Of a stretch of DNA of 64,000 nucleotides, positions 51,746 to 61,797 are shown piece by piece; position 1 is the first letter of the stretch; each line of letters starts with the position of its first letter. The notes beneath the pieces were generated by a model. That model had not been told where the DNA came from, searched no databases, and saw nothing but the letters and a program-made list of their open reading frames with translations. The stretch comes from Arsenophonus sp052171895 (GTDB lineage Bacteria > Pseudomonadota > Gammaproteobacteria > Enterobacterales > Enterobacteriaceae). The position numbers were made by a program, and so were the translations under genes. Where the stretch lies: contig JBQMRN010000002.1 in assembly GCA_052171895.1 (NCBI GenBank), positions 124,001 through 188,000 on the forward strand, in the 5' to 3' direction.

Positions 51746-51819
51746 TAGCTACGACGGGAATCGAACCTGTGACCCCAGCATTATGAGTGCTGTGCTCTAA
51801 CCACCTGAGCTACGTAGCC
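51746..51819 (-). tRNA. tRNA-Met (CAU, elongator)
   Basis: First gene of the cluster, closest to the promoter. The anticodon is CAT in loop CTCATAA, with an encoded CCA at 51743-51745. It matches E. coli metT in layout. Position 72 is T, giving a G-U first pair as in the neighbouring tRNA-Leu. It is an elongator rather than an initiator: pairing at 1-72 (G-U) and the absence of three G-C pairs in the anticodon stem support this. Confidence 0.95.
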
Positions 51820-51854
51820 ATTTTTGCATAACATTTATCGGTGTTGCGGGGCGC

Positions 51855-51883
51855 ATTATGCGTATATCAACCTGGGTCGTCAA
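51855..51883 (-). promoter_or_regulatory. Strong promoter of the tRNA cluster
   Basis: On the minus strand TTGACG (51878-51883) and CATAAT (51855-51860) are separated by exactly 17 bases. A GC-rich discriminator GCGCCCCGC follows the -10 box, as in stringently controlled stable-RNA promoters. The tRNA-Met gene starts about 35 bp downstream. Confidence 0.88.
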
Positions 51884-51910
51884 CTGATTTTTACAATTTA
51901 TGAAGAAAAT

Positions 51911-51995
51911 AGCTATATTATTTGGCAAGATGCTGTAATTATTTTATTGATTTTATCAATAAAATAATTACAGCATCTTGCCAAATAATATAGCT
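51911..51995. repeat. Perfect 41-bp palindrome with a 3-base loop
   Basis: Arms 51911-51951 and 51955-51995 are exact reverse complements, with loop TTT. It lies 28 bp upstream of the tRNA promoter -35 box. There is no T-run for a terminator. Long perfect cruciforms are usually unstable in enterobacteria (SbcCD cleaves them), so its presence is unusual. Confidence 0.93.
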
Positions 51996-52311
51996 TGATA
52001 TTTTAAATATAAAAACTAATTAAGTTAAGATATTTTTCTAATGAAACAAGTGATGCTTTTTATTTCAATGATGATGTTAATTTCCATTAACAACAAAAGA
52101 ATCTTATTCGTTTATTGCAGTAAACTATTGATGGCCATCATTAAGCAATTTCTTAATAAGTAAAAGTGAATAAATTAGCGCATAATATTATATGTTTATC
52201 TGCTACATTCTAGCGATTAATAATTACTGTTATGTATAATCTTTTAATTAAAAGATATATATTAGTGAAACATAAAATTTTTATACTCGTGTTAGTAAAA
52301 ACATAGATTAA
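51996..52311. other. AT-rich spacer between palindrome and nagC relic
   Basis: In E. coli nagD (umpH) and asnB lie between nagC and the tRNAs. No recognisable remains of either were seen in these 316 bp. Confidence 0.4.
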
Positions 52312-52752
52312 TCTATTACAACTCTTTTCTTTTTCAAGAAAACGCTGCAAAAGTTCGCCATTTAACATAGGACGTTTAGTTAAGGTGAAAATACAAATAG
52401 CTGAATTATATGTACCAGTTGTGAAGTAATAATTACTAAATTATTACTAAAATCTTTTAGAGGTTGTTGGGTTTTGATACAGTTTTGCACGATGGTAGGA
52501 GAACTTTTTTTGCTCTGTAAGTGTTTCTTTCCAGCGATGACCACTTTTCCGAATTAAATAGGTTAATAATAATGCAATTGCTTTATCAAAATATGACTAC
52601 GTGTTTAATTACTTCAATTACTAACGAATTCTTTTTATTTTCTGCCTGAGAAATTGCTTTAATCGAACAATTATTTAGTTTTAATTAGCTTGAATAATTT
52701 TGTTCAACCTGTTCTAATTCTATTTTCAATAGCTTCTAGCTCTATTAGCGTA
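52312..52752 (-). pseudogene. nagC: NagC repressor, C-terminal piece
   Basis: The minus strand reads TLIELEAIENRIRTG near 52745, KVVIAGKKHLQSKKSSPTIVQNCIKTQQPLKDF (split over 52545-52445) and PMLNGELLQRFLEKE near 52360. These match the C-terminal half of NagC (KIVIAGEITEA...ESCINTQALKAF...MLNGILLQRLLEN). Frameshifts and stops are frequent. The IS256 at 52753 splits it from the next piece. Confidence 0.85.
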
Positions 52753-54164
52753 AAGTTATGCTCATTTCTAGTGTATTTGGTTTCGGAGATGGTAGCATAT
52801 ATTCTGCTGATTGATTTCGTGAATGATTTCAACAACAGAGAGATGATATGCCATTAAAATGTCTATCCTAGAGACAGGGTATACGCAAAACTAGATATTA
52901 CCTCTGATCCATTGCATGAACTCATCCGTAATGCACTAGGCAGCTGATAAGTCACTGCCGTTGTAAGCCTAAGCTTGAAGCTATGCTGCGACAACATGTT
53001 GAACGCTGATTTATCGACGTATGTCAATGCCATTGTTCGTAACGGTTATTTGCCACAGCGACCAATACAGATTGGTATTGGTAATGTTGAGGTTAAAGTG
53101 CCTAAGGTCAGGGGGATCGCAGTAGCAACGGAATATATTTAAACAGCTTGTTACTTCAGCCTTATCTGAAGCATGCAAAAATAACGAAGAGTTAGTACCA
53201 TGGTTTTTACACTTAATGACATCTTTGCCGGTGATTTTCATGAAGCCATGTGGGCGATTTTTTGATGAAAATCATATAACCTTTCTGTTAAAAGTACCAT
53301 CAATAGACTGAAACAGCAATGACTTGAAGAGCCTAGGAAATAGTACCTGTGTGATTTAAACGATATGTGCTACGATTATTTCTTGGCCGATGCCATATAT
53401 AGTCCTGTTAGGCAAGATGATCGTCTTTGCATGTTGGTCATTATCTGCATCACTAAGCATGTAGGTAAGCAATTAGTTGCAGTTAAAATGCTTATTGAGA
53501 GTCAGAAGCGAACTGGCCAAACTTCTTAATAGCCCTATAGCGCATTCCTTAACTGTATATCCTAGGCTTGCTACGGAAGAGATATGGTGCTATTGGTTTT
53601 TTAGAATGTAATGCCAAAGATATTCTCGGACATGCAGCACCAACGCTGTTGGATATATAAAACAGCTAATATCCTGGTTTTAGCCTCCAAATGCATGCAA
53701 CTGAAAGTTAAGGCTGAGCCGCTCTGGAGGTCTGGCTAGCAGAGAGACGTGGATGCTGCTATGCTAATAAAGTTATTGATGTTTTGTTGGAAAAGTTTTC
53801 ATCGAACTGTCCTGTAGCGATGAAAAATCTGGAAAAAGATCAAGAAGAACTGCTAGCATTCTATAACTTTCTGTTATAGCACTACTTGGCGTCAAATAAG
53901 AATAACAAATTCGATTGAATCGGCTTTTGCGATAGTGAGAGTACGAAGTCAATGCGCGAAGAACTTTGATTTGATAAAAAACCCTTTCAATGCTATTTAA
54001 GCTGCTACAGTCTACTTAGAAAAATTAGAACCGGCTCTCAGTGGGGATTCGAGCTGGTTGAGTCTGGTAGTATATAACGTCTAATTTAAGGATAGAGAAC
54101 AGATTCACGAACCATCATAGTCAAAGCTAGCCTAACCGGCATATACCAGATTTTCTAATAACTC
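52753..54164 (+). mobile_element. Dead IS256-family element inside nagC
   Basis: Full-length copy. Flanks TTAGCGTA (52745-52752) and TTAGCTA (54165-54171) differ by one inserted base, a decayed target duplication. The transposase is broken; blocks such as FLNSLLLQPYLKHAK near 53150 can still be read. Confidence 0.85.
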
Positions 54165-54420
54165 TTAGCTATAATTATTTCCAGACAATCAAAATTACCG
54201 CAATGATTAGGTTCTCATAATGAATTTATTTGTAGATGACCGATTTTATCCAAATTATTAACGATTATTTAATAAAATTTTATCGCTAATAATCACAGCT
54301 GCACCAAGCGCCATGATGATGGACGCTTACAAAAATTGAATCGGCACAATTTTGTCTAGCAGTGAAATAATGTTCTACCACCGAAAAACTACAAATGTCG
54401 TAAACCGATAAAAAGAAGCT
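54165..54420 (-). pseudogene. nagC: NagC repressor, middle piece
   Basis: Minus-strand residues VVEHYFTARQNCADSIFVSVHH (for LALAEHYFGASQDCEDSILVRVHRGTG) and then NHCGNFDCLEIIIA-like residues identify NagC, including its CGNFGCLE zinc-binding ROK motif in degraded form. It is bounded by an IS256 on one side and an IS91 fragment on the other. Confidence 0.82.
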
Positions 54421-54523
54421 AGCTCACTCTGATGTAAGCGGCCACGCAGCTACTCTATTTCTGGGATGTTCATAATCTGAGTACTGTTTTATACTCTATG
54501 ACATGTTAATTTTTTAGGAATTA
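54421..54523 (+). mobile_element. IS91-family 5' end fragment (plus orientation)
   Basis: About 100 bp alignable with the IS91 5' end at 5670-5765 (TGAGTACTGTTTTATA). An IS1595 copy interrupts it at 54524, and an oppositely oriented copy of the same IS91 end follows that IS1595. Confidence 0.7.
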
Positions 54524-55574
54524 GTGTGTATTGGCAAAGCTTGTTGCTTTCCTCGCAGAGTAATTTGTAGCTACCTCTATATTTCAATTGTTGTAGTTTC
54601 AACAATCTTCACCAGGCCAGATAATTCAGTAAATAAAACAAGAACCCTACACCATGAAATCTACTCAGCCATCCTTTTAATTTGCTTAATCGGCTGATAT
54701 AATTGTTCACATTATAAATGTAGAATTCTTTACCAATAACTCTGTAATTATCCAACCTTACTAGGCGATGCTAACTAATTTTATGTTCTCTAGTAAAGGT
54801 TTCATACCATTTAACTCCATCTGTGCATAAGATGCACTCTTTATCGATGATCGGCTTGCTTAAGAAAACAGCTAACACATTTTATATAAAACTCTTCAAA
54901 AATCTCATCGATCATATGACCCTATCGATCTCAGGCGATGAAGACCGAGATTTGTTCTTCCTTTTATCTCCCCCTCTCCTGCATTTTTCTAGCTTTCCTA
55001 TGTGGAGATATATAATCCTTCCATTTAAAGGATTCAGAGAAAAATGTTTTAGGAATTTCAACAATACCACTACTACATTTATGTTGGCTATTGCCGCTGA
55101 AGCAAGGAAGCAGTAACGCCATCTAAACGCTGTTTTTAAATCAATACCTGTTTGTTTTGCTGACTTCCATAAAGTTAAGCTATTCAAATATACATCACAG
55201 ATAACTAAACCATTTATCTTCTGATCTAATTTCACCAGAGAACACTTTCAGTAAGATTATTAAATGTTTTCCTACAACCTGGGATTTTGCAAGAATATCT
55301 CTGTAAGTTTAATGAATGTTCTCAATGAATAAGATTGTTCACTGTGACAATATGGACAGGATAAGTTGAATGAGTTAACTTCAATGCATGAATCGAGATT
55401 ATCCGACAGATTGTCGCCGAGCCAACTAATGAGATCTCCTGCTTTATGTTAGCAGGGAGTGAATAAAGAGTCTTTTTGATCTGTATGATTGTTTGCTTTT
55501 TCATGGCAAACCTCTGTAGTGAAAATGCATTATACAGTATAATGCTTCTATCAATAACTTTTGCCAACATAGCT
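54524..55574 (-). mobile_element. Dead IS1595-family element with target duplication, between inverted IS91 ends
   Basis: Flanks AGGAATTA (54516-54523) and AGAAATTA (55575-55582) differ by one base, fitting the 8-bp duplication of IS1595. The transposase reads on the minus strand from about 55505 (MKKQTIIQIKKTLYSLPANI) and is broken into fragments of up to about 107 codons. Its target lay at the centre of a head-to-head pair of IS91 5' ends. Confidence 0.85.
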
Positions 55575-55690
55575 AGAAATTAACATACAGCAGAATATAA
55601 AATAATACTTAGCCATGAATATCTCCGAAGCAGCGTATAGAGTGCTGCTGCCGCTTATGCGTAGCGTACTACGTGTTCTAGATTGACTAA
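55575..55690 (-). mobile_element. IS91-family 5' end fragment (minus orientation)
   Basis: Reverse complement matches the IS91 5' end (AATTAACATA followed by a degraded TATAAAATAATAC, then CGAAGCAGCG). It is the mirror partner of 54421-54523. Confidence 0.68.
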
Positions 55691-55812
55691 GCTAGATAAT
55701 AACTAAAATAGCAATCAATTCGCAATTAGGGCGTTGATGTTGTTGAATGAACATTTTCAATAGCTGTATAATTAAATAATTTTCTATTTCTTGTTGTTGA
55801 GCAGTTTCAGGT
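55691..55812 (-). pseudogene. nagC: NagC repressor, N-proximal piece
   Basis: The minus strand reads SPETAQQQEIENYLIIQLLKMF then CELIAILVII, matching NagC LPERTQQTLEHALLNAIAQF...ELIAISVIL. The DNA-binding N-terminal 120 residues or so are missing: an IS256 starts at 55813 and its far end is beside nagA. Confidence 0.78.
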
Positions 55813-57263
55813 GACTTATTAGCAAATCTAGTGTATGGCGCCAGCCGGTTAGGTGTTACGTTACGTTCTACTATATGATGCTTCATAAATCTGTTCTCCA
55901 TCCTTAAATTGAATGGTTGTTTACTTTACTACCACGGTCAGGAACTCAAATCCCCTTAGCTGGTTCCAGATTTTCTGAGCAGACGCGGGAGCAGCTTAAA
56001 TAGCATTGAAATGGTTGTTTTTCTTGAACTACAGTTCTTCGCGCGTCGGCTTCATAGCCTTCACTATCGGAAAAGCCAATTCAATAGGATTCCTCCTTCT
56101 TAATTGACGCCCAGTTCTGTCTGACGGGAGACTCGTAGAATGCCAGAAATTCTTTTCGATTTTCCTTCAGCTTCTTCATTACTGCAGGATACTTCGTTGA
56201 AAACCTTGCCAACAAAATATCAAAAGCTTTATTATCGGCATCATACCTCTCTCTCTTAAGCAGAGCTTACGTAGATCAGTTTTAACTTTTGGTTGCATGC
56301 TTTTAAGGAGTGAAGGCAGCATATTACCTGTCTTATGTTCAACAGCGTTGCTGCTGCGTGTCCAGGAATATCGTTGCCATTGCATTCCAAAAACCAAGGA
56401 CACTGCTTCAGTAGTAAGTCTAGGAAATACGGTTAATCTCTACCAGCTCGCAGAGCATTGAAAAGTTCACCCCAGTTAGCTTCTGACTCTCAATAAGCAT
56501 CTTTAGAGGCCAACGAGCTCCTTACGTCTATGCTTAGTGATGTCGATAATGATAATAGCAGGCGAAGATGATCATCTTTCCTGACATGGATATATATACC
56601 ATCGGCCAAAAAATAAACGCAGAATATATCGTTTAAATCATGCAAGTACGTACTCACTCCATTTCTTTTGCTCTTCAAGGTATTCCTGTTTTAGTCTATT
56701 GATGCTAGTCAATATGAGAGAGGCTAGATGCTTTTTTATCAAGGGGAATACCTCCACAGGGTTTAGTGAAAATCAGCGATGGAGATCCATCCCTAGCAGA
56801 TTACAGGTATGGTAGTAAGTCTTCGACTTTTTTTACACGTTTCAGATAAGGTGTGTAGCAATGAGCTATTAAAGAATATTCCATTGGCGATGCGATCCCT
56901 GATCTTAAGCATTTTAATCTCAACATCGCCAATACCAGTCTATATGGATTCGTTGTGGCAAATAACCGTGTACGGACCGACCGTACATGAAACGCTTATC
57001 GACAATGCAGCCTTCAACATATTGTCGCAGCATGGCTTCAAGCTCATGCCTAAATGGCGGTGGCTTATATCAGCTACCTCTGGTAGCATTGGGGATGAGT
57101 TCATGCAAGGGATCACAGGTAATATCCGGTTTCGCGTCTACCTATAGGGTAGACTTTCATGGTATATGTCTCTCTATATTATTGAAATAATTTACGAAAT
57201 TAATTACCAGAATACAATACGCTTTCATCTCCGAAACTTTATACACCAAAATGAGCATAACTC
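55813..57263 (-). mobile_element. Dead IS256-family element between nagC and nagA
   Basis: Full-length copy with ends GACTTATTAGCAAATCTAG at 55813 and the complement of GAGTTATGCTC at 57263. Flanks do not match. That fits the deletion of the nagC N-terminus between this and another copy. The transposase is frameshifted. It ends 23 bp from the nagA stop codon. Confidence 0.8.
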
Positions 57264-57285
57264 TACTCATCAGTATATATGCTCG

Positions 57286-58446
57286 TTACAGTTCTATTTC
57301 ACGGCCATTAACAATAGTTTTGTGGATGATGAAATCGTGATTAAATACGATAAGGTTTGCAACTTTATTTTTTTCTATGCTCCCAAGCTTTTTGTCGACA
57401 CCAATAGCACGAGCGGGATAAAGTGTGGCCATTCGTAACGCTTCATATAATGAAATACCTACATGTTCAACAATATTTTTAACAGCATTCATCATCGTTA
57501 AGGATGAACCACTTAATTTACCATTTTTGTCAACACATAATCCATTACGATAATATATGGTTTTACCTGCAAAGGTAAAATAATTCATTTCAATGCCATT
57601 AAGATCAAGGCCAGCAGGTGCGGTGGCATCTGTTACTAAAACTAATTTATCACCTTTTAATTGTTTACTATCACGAATATTAGCCCAATGAACATGTAAT
57701 CCATCGGCAATAATTCCTGCATATACATTAGGAGTATTGTAAATAGCACCAACTAATCCAGGAGAACGACCTGAAATAGCAGGCATAGCATTGAAAAGAT
57801 GGGTTGAAAATTGAATACCTGCCTTGAAACCATTCTGTGCCTCTTCATAAGTTGCATTGGAATGACCAGCTGAAACAACAATACCAGCTTCAACTAATTG
57901 ATGAATATATTTTTCTGCAACTATTTCTGGTGCTAAGGTAATTTTAGTGATCATATCAGCATTTTGACATAAATAGTTGATCATTTCAGCAGAAGGTTGA
58001 CGAATATATTTAAGATTATGGATACCTGTTTTTAGTGGGTTAATATAAGGTCCTTCAATATGTAGCCCTAATGCCTGGTTTTTATATTTGCCCAGATAAT
58101 CACGCATCGTTTCTATTGCTTTTTTTATCAGCGGATCAGGGCTGGTAATCAATGTAGGTAAGAAGCTAGTACAGCCATTTCGTTCATTTACTTTTTGCAT
58201 AATTTCTATGGTCTTAATTGATATATCTTCTGGATTATCATTGAATTGTACACCACCGCAGCCATTAACTTGTAGATCAATAAATCCTGGCGCTAGGATC
58301 GCATTTTTTAAATCATGAATTTCAATATCTTGAGGTAATTCTGTAATTGGACAAACTTTTTTTATCTGTTCTTTTTCAATAATAACTGAATGATCGTCCA
58401 GTCTTTCATAACCTGTATAAATAATGCAGTTGGTTAATGCATACAT
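57286..58446 (-). CDS. nagA: N-acetylglucosamine-6-phosphate deacetylase
   Basis: NagA hydrolyses GlcNAc-6-phosphate to glucosamine-6-phosphate and acetate in the cytosol. It is 386 residues (E. coli 382). Metal and substrate motifs of the amidohydrolase fold are intact: HIEGPYINP (about 128-136, with the metal-binding Glu), SAGHSNATYEEA (about 193), STHLFNAM (about 213-220), and VTDATAPAG (the catalytic Asp region, about 271). It is followed by the dead nagC and preceded by nagB at 85 bp. The nagB-nagA pair gives fructose-6-phosphate from imported GlcNAc, or feeds amino sugar back to wall synthesis. Confidence 0.97.
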   Translation of the reverse strand: MYALTNCIIYTGYERLDDHSVIIEKEQIKKVCPITELPQDIEIHDLKNAILAPGFIDLQVNGCGGVQFNDNPEDISIKTIEIMQKVNERNGCTSFLPTLITSPDPLIKKAIETMRDYLGKYKNQALGLHIEGPYINPLKTGIHNLKYIRQPSAEMINYLCQNADMITKITLAPEIVAEKYIHQLVEAGIVVSAGHSNATYEEAQNGFKAGIQFSTHLFNAMPAISGRSPGLVGAIYNTPNVYAGIIADGLHVHWANIRDSKQLKGDKLVLVTDATAPAGLDLNGIEMNYFTFAGKTIYYRNGLCVDKNGKLSGSSLTMMNAVKNIVEHVGISLYEALRMATLYPARAIGVDKKLGSIEKNKVANLIVFNHDFIIHKTIVNGREIEL

Positions 58447-58531
58447 AATATTTTACTCTTATTTTACTGACAAAATAGGATAATAAATAGAATTATTTAT
58501 AGTTAATAATATTAAATTTTACTATCTTAAC

Positions 58532-59338
58532 TTAAGTAGAAAATTGATTAATGATGTCAGATTCTAATTGACGAAAATATTTTAAAGTTTTTACTTTTAG
58601 CTCAAGGGTTGCTGGTTCATCACAAACTAAAGCTGATTTTTCATGCATTTGCAGGCAGCTAATCGTCCACATATGGTTAATCGAGCCTTCTACCGCAGCT
58701 TCAACGGCTAATGTCTTATTTTTACCGGTTGCTAGGACTAAAATTTCTTCCGCATCAAGTAGGGTTCCTATGCCAACAGTGACAGCATATTTAGGTACCC
58801 GATCAATATTGTCATAAAAAAAACGAGAATTTGCCTGTCGAGTTTCTGGTGTTAGCGTTTTGATCCGGGTGCGAGAAGAAAGAGATGAAGCAGGTTCGTT
58901 GAAGGCAATATGGCCATCACTACCAACTCCACCCATAAATAGATGTATTTTACCATAAGACTTGATTTTATCTTCGTAACCTTTGCATTCAGCATCGATA
59001 TCTTTTGCATTACCATCGAGTAAATTAATATTGTTTTTCATAATATCAATATGGTTAAAGAAATTATCATACATGAAAGTATGATAGCTTTGTGGATGAT
59101 TTTTCGGGATGCCGACATATTCATCCATATTAAAAGTAACAACATGTTTAAAGCTAATTTTGCCTGTTTTAAATAGATTAATCAGCTCATGATAGGTAGC
59201 TAGTGATGTTCCACCTGTTGGTAGTCCTAATACAAATGGATGTGCAGCCGTTGGATTAAATTGATTAATTTTATTTGCAATGTAATTGGCGGAAAAAAGG
59301 CCGACATCTTTTTCTGTTGTTAGAGGAATAAGCCTCAT
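58532..59338 (-). CDS. nagB: Glucosamine-6-phosphate deaminase
   Basis: NagB isomerises and deaminates glucosamine-6-phosphate to fructose-6-phosphate and ammonia. It is 268 residues (E. coli 266). VVTFNMDEYVG with the catalytic Asp72 (about 66-76), LFMGGVGSDGHIAFNEPASSLSSRT (about 132-158, with His143 and the loop Glu148), and ALNHMWTISC-like SINHMWTISCLQMH (about 219-232) are all present. It heads the nagBA unit. In E. coli it diverges from nagE across NagC- and CRP-bound control DNA; here that interval is filled with IS sequence. Confidence 0.97.
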   Translation of the reverse strand: MRLIPLTTEKDVGLFSANYIANKINQFNPTAAHPFVLGLPTGGTSLATYHELINLFKTGKISFKHVVTFNMDEYVGIPKNHPQSYHTFMYDNFFNHIDIMKNNINLLDGNAKDIDAECKGYEDKIKSYGKIHLFMGGVGSDGHIAFNEPASSLSSRTRIKTLTPETRQANSRFFYDNIDRVPKYAVTVGIGTLLDAEEILVLATGKNKTLAVEAAVEGSINHMWTISCLQMHEKSALVCDEPATLELKVKTLKYFRQLESDIINQFST

Positions 59339-59454
59339 TATTTTTACCTCAGTTAATTTTGTTTCATATCAGCTATTATTTTAATGATTTTCTATTATTT
59401 TTATTCTTTGCTATTAATTGAGTTTTTATAACTTAAAATTGTCTATTTGTTAAC
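59339..59454. promoter_or_regulatory. Remaining nagB upstream DNA
   Basis: Only about 115 bp of apparently native DNA remain upstream of nagB before IS481 sequence. It must hold whatever nagB promoter survives. No convincing NagC operator was recognised. Confidence 0.35.
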
Positions 59455-59575
59455 TATCATATCCAGGAAGAATAGTATGGTTTTTTAATAATTCAGGTTT
59501 AACTTTAAACTAATTTTTCATAGACTATAGACTGCAATAGAGTTTTACTACCCAATAGTGATTGGGGTAATTGTT
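59455..59575 (-). mobile_element. IS481-family 3' end fragment
   Basis: About 120 bp alignable with 50330-50410 of the IS481 copy near ubiF (AATAGTATGGTTTTTTAA through ACTGCAATAGAGTTTTA). It abuts the 5' start of a second, plus-strand IS481. Confidence 0.65.
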
Positions 59576-59827
59576 TGGTCTCGGATTATTATATAAATCC
59601 TTATCGCACACAGCACTATTCATGCAAGATAACTCTACTGAGGGATATAGTTGAGGGAAATATTATTTTTAAAGCTCTGTTGTCAGGCAAGTACAACACC
59701 TAAAATAAGTGCTAGTCTTCGTCTTCAAGCCAGCAAAGAGCCTTCTGTACCTCTACTTTGATTAAGCGTTATGGCATATCCGAACTTAGCATTGCTAAAG
59801 GGAAAAAACAAGATGATGTTGATGATC
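59576..59827 (+). mobile_element. IS481-family element, left part
   Basis: Starts near TGGTCTCGGATTATTATA and reads LRLQASKEPSVP, then YGISELSIAKGK on the plus strand in adjacent frames (helix-turn-helix region). An IS1595 copy interrupts it at 59828; the frame resumes at 60838 with DHSHISHRLP. Confidence 0.75.
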
Positions 59828-60837
59828 TGGTATGTTGCTAAAGGTTCTTGCTTTGCTCGGAGAGCAATTTGTCGCCACATCTGCATTTCAATTGTTATGG
59901 TTTCAAACAATTTTCTCCACAGAGGAGATAATTCGGTAAATAAAACAATCTTACACCATGGAATCTACTCAGCCAGCATTTTAATCAGCGGATATTAACT
60001 GTTCATATTTTGAATTTTTAAATGTGAAATTCTTACCAATAACTCTCTAATTATCTCGCCTTATTAGGTGATGCTGAGTAATTTCATGGTCCTTAGCAAA
60101 GATTTTGTACCATTTAGCTCCATCCTAGATCCTAGCAAAGAATGGACTTTATCGATAATCGGCTCAATAAAACGGCTAATACACTCTACATTAAAGTCTT
60201 CAAAAATCTCATCGCTTATATGATATTTTCGATCTCAGGTGATTAAGACCGTGATTTATTCTTTCTTTTTATCTCCTCTTCTCTCGTATTTTCTAGCTTT
60301 TCTATCCATGTTGGATATAACGCTTCCTTTTAAAGGATTCATGGAAAATCTTTCATCGACTTCAATAGTACCACTTAGTGCATTTATGTTAGCTGTCGCC
60401 GCTTAAGCAAGGAAGCAGTGACGCCATCTAAACGCTTTTTTTAAATTAATACCTGTTTATTTCGTTGACTCCCGTAAAGTTAAGCTATTTAAGATACATC
60501 GAAGATAACTAAACCATTTATCCTTGTGATATAGTTTCACCAGAGGACACTTCCAGTAAGGATTATTAAATGTTTTCCTGCAATCTTGTATTTTTCAATG
60601 ATATCGCTCTCACCCTAACTAAATGAATGGTCTCCAAGCGGATAACATGTTCACTGTGACAATATGGGGAGGATAAAGTGAAATAAGTTGCTTCAATGAG
60701 ATACAGCTTTATATTATGGCATGGAGAGTGAGAAAAGAGTATGTATGACTGTTTGCTTTTTCATGGTAACCTCTGTAGCAAAAATCATTCATACTAGTAT
60801 AAGGTATTTCTACCAAGAACCTTTTCCAATAGAGGCT
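59828..60837 (-). mobile_element. Dead IS1595-family element nested in IS481
   Basis: The 8-bp flanks TGATGATC (59820-59827) and TAATGATC (60838-60845) differ by one base. The transposase starts near 60765 on the minus strand and is broken throughout. Removing this element restores the IS481 sequence seen uninterrupted at 51180-51220. Confidence 0.87.
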
Positions 60838-61695
60838 AATGATCACAGCCATATTTCCCATCGTTTGCCGTTGATGCTGTCTCCCGATAAGAAGACAGGG
60901 GTAGTTGTTTTCCTACGCAAACGTTTTCTTCCTCCTTCTCGACGATCTGCTGGCAGTAGATGTACACGAATTCTTGAACTCCCTCTATAACCCCTGGTAT
61001 TTTAATTCTTGGCTAAATTGCTGTTTGTGTAAGAGGGAGAAAAACAGTGGGGAATTTATGTAATAAATAGGCAGGAAGCACCAAGGCTAAAGCATAAAGC
61101 GTTTAAGAGCTACGAGCCTGATTATCTGCACGTAGAGATGTGAAATATCTTCCAGAAATGCAAAAACGAAACTTCAGAACCTTATCTTTTTATAGGCATA
61201 GATCGCCCCCTCGATAACTTTTTATCCGTCTTTATCTTTACAAGCCCAAGATCGCGGCCAATGTTTCGACGCTTTTTACCTTAATCTTAAACGAACATCT
61301 CCCATACCTATCCATCGAGTACTTACAAATGGCAAAGAATTTACAGACCGCCTTTTTGGTCTGCAAAAATGTTCAGGCACCAGAGAAAACATGAATTCTA
61401 CTTTTTCTCTACAGAGCTTAATAGAGAGCACTAACTCTTAACCAGCCAATGTATCTTCAAACAAATAGTATCTGATCGAGCAATTTAATTGGCGCATAAT
61501 TTTATGAAGATGGCTGAAGAGCCATCATCTCAATTTTTATCAAGATCCTGCGATTATTCTCTATCGATATGTTTAGCTGTACAATCAGTCAATCAGTTTT
61601 AAGTAGAGATACTCCATTGCAGTCTATAGTCTATGAAAATTGGTTCAAAGTTAAACTTGAATTATTCAAAAAAAACTATACTATCTTAGATAGAT
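60838..61695 (+). mobile_element. IS481-family element, right part
   Basis: Continues the IS481 transposase: an 89-codon open segment includes DHSHISHRLPLMLSPDKKTGVVVFLRK. Downstream, NGKEFTDRLFGLQK near 61320 gives the region of the second catalytic Asp in a shifted frame. The 3' end, near TTATTCAAAAAAAACTATAC, is at about 61695, 100 bp upstream of nagE. Confidence 0.75.
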
Positions 61696-61780
61696 AGTAA
61701 CATTTGATAATAATATATCAAAAAATTGAACATTTCTAATATTTAACAAATAAGATCTCAGGAATGAGCTTATTCAAGCA

Positions 61781-61797
61781 AGGGGAATAATATAGTG
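61781..61797 (+). promoter_or_regulatory. Ribosome-binding site deciding the nagE start
   Basis: AGGGGAA at 61781-61787 lies 7 bases before the GTG at 61795, which fits the N-terminus of NagE family proteins (MNLLSYLQRIGRALMVPV). Confidence 0.7.
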
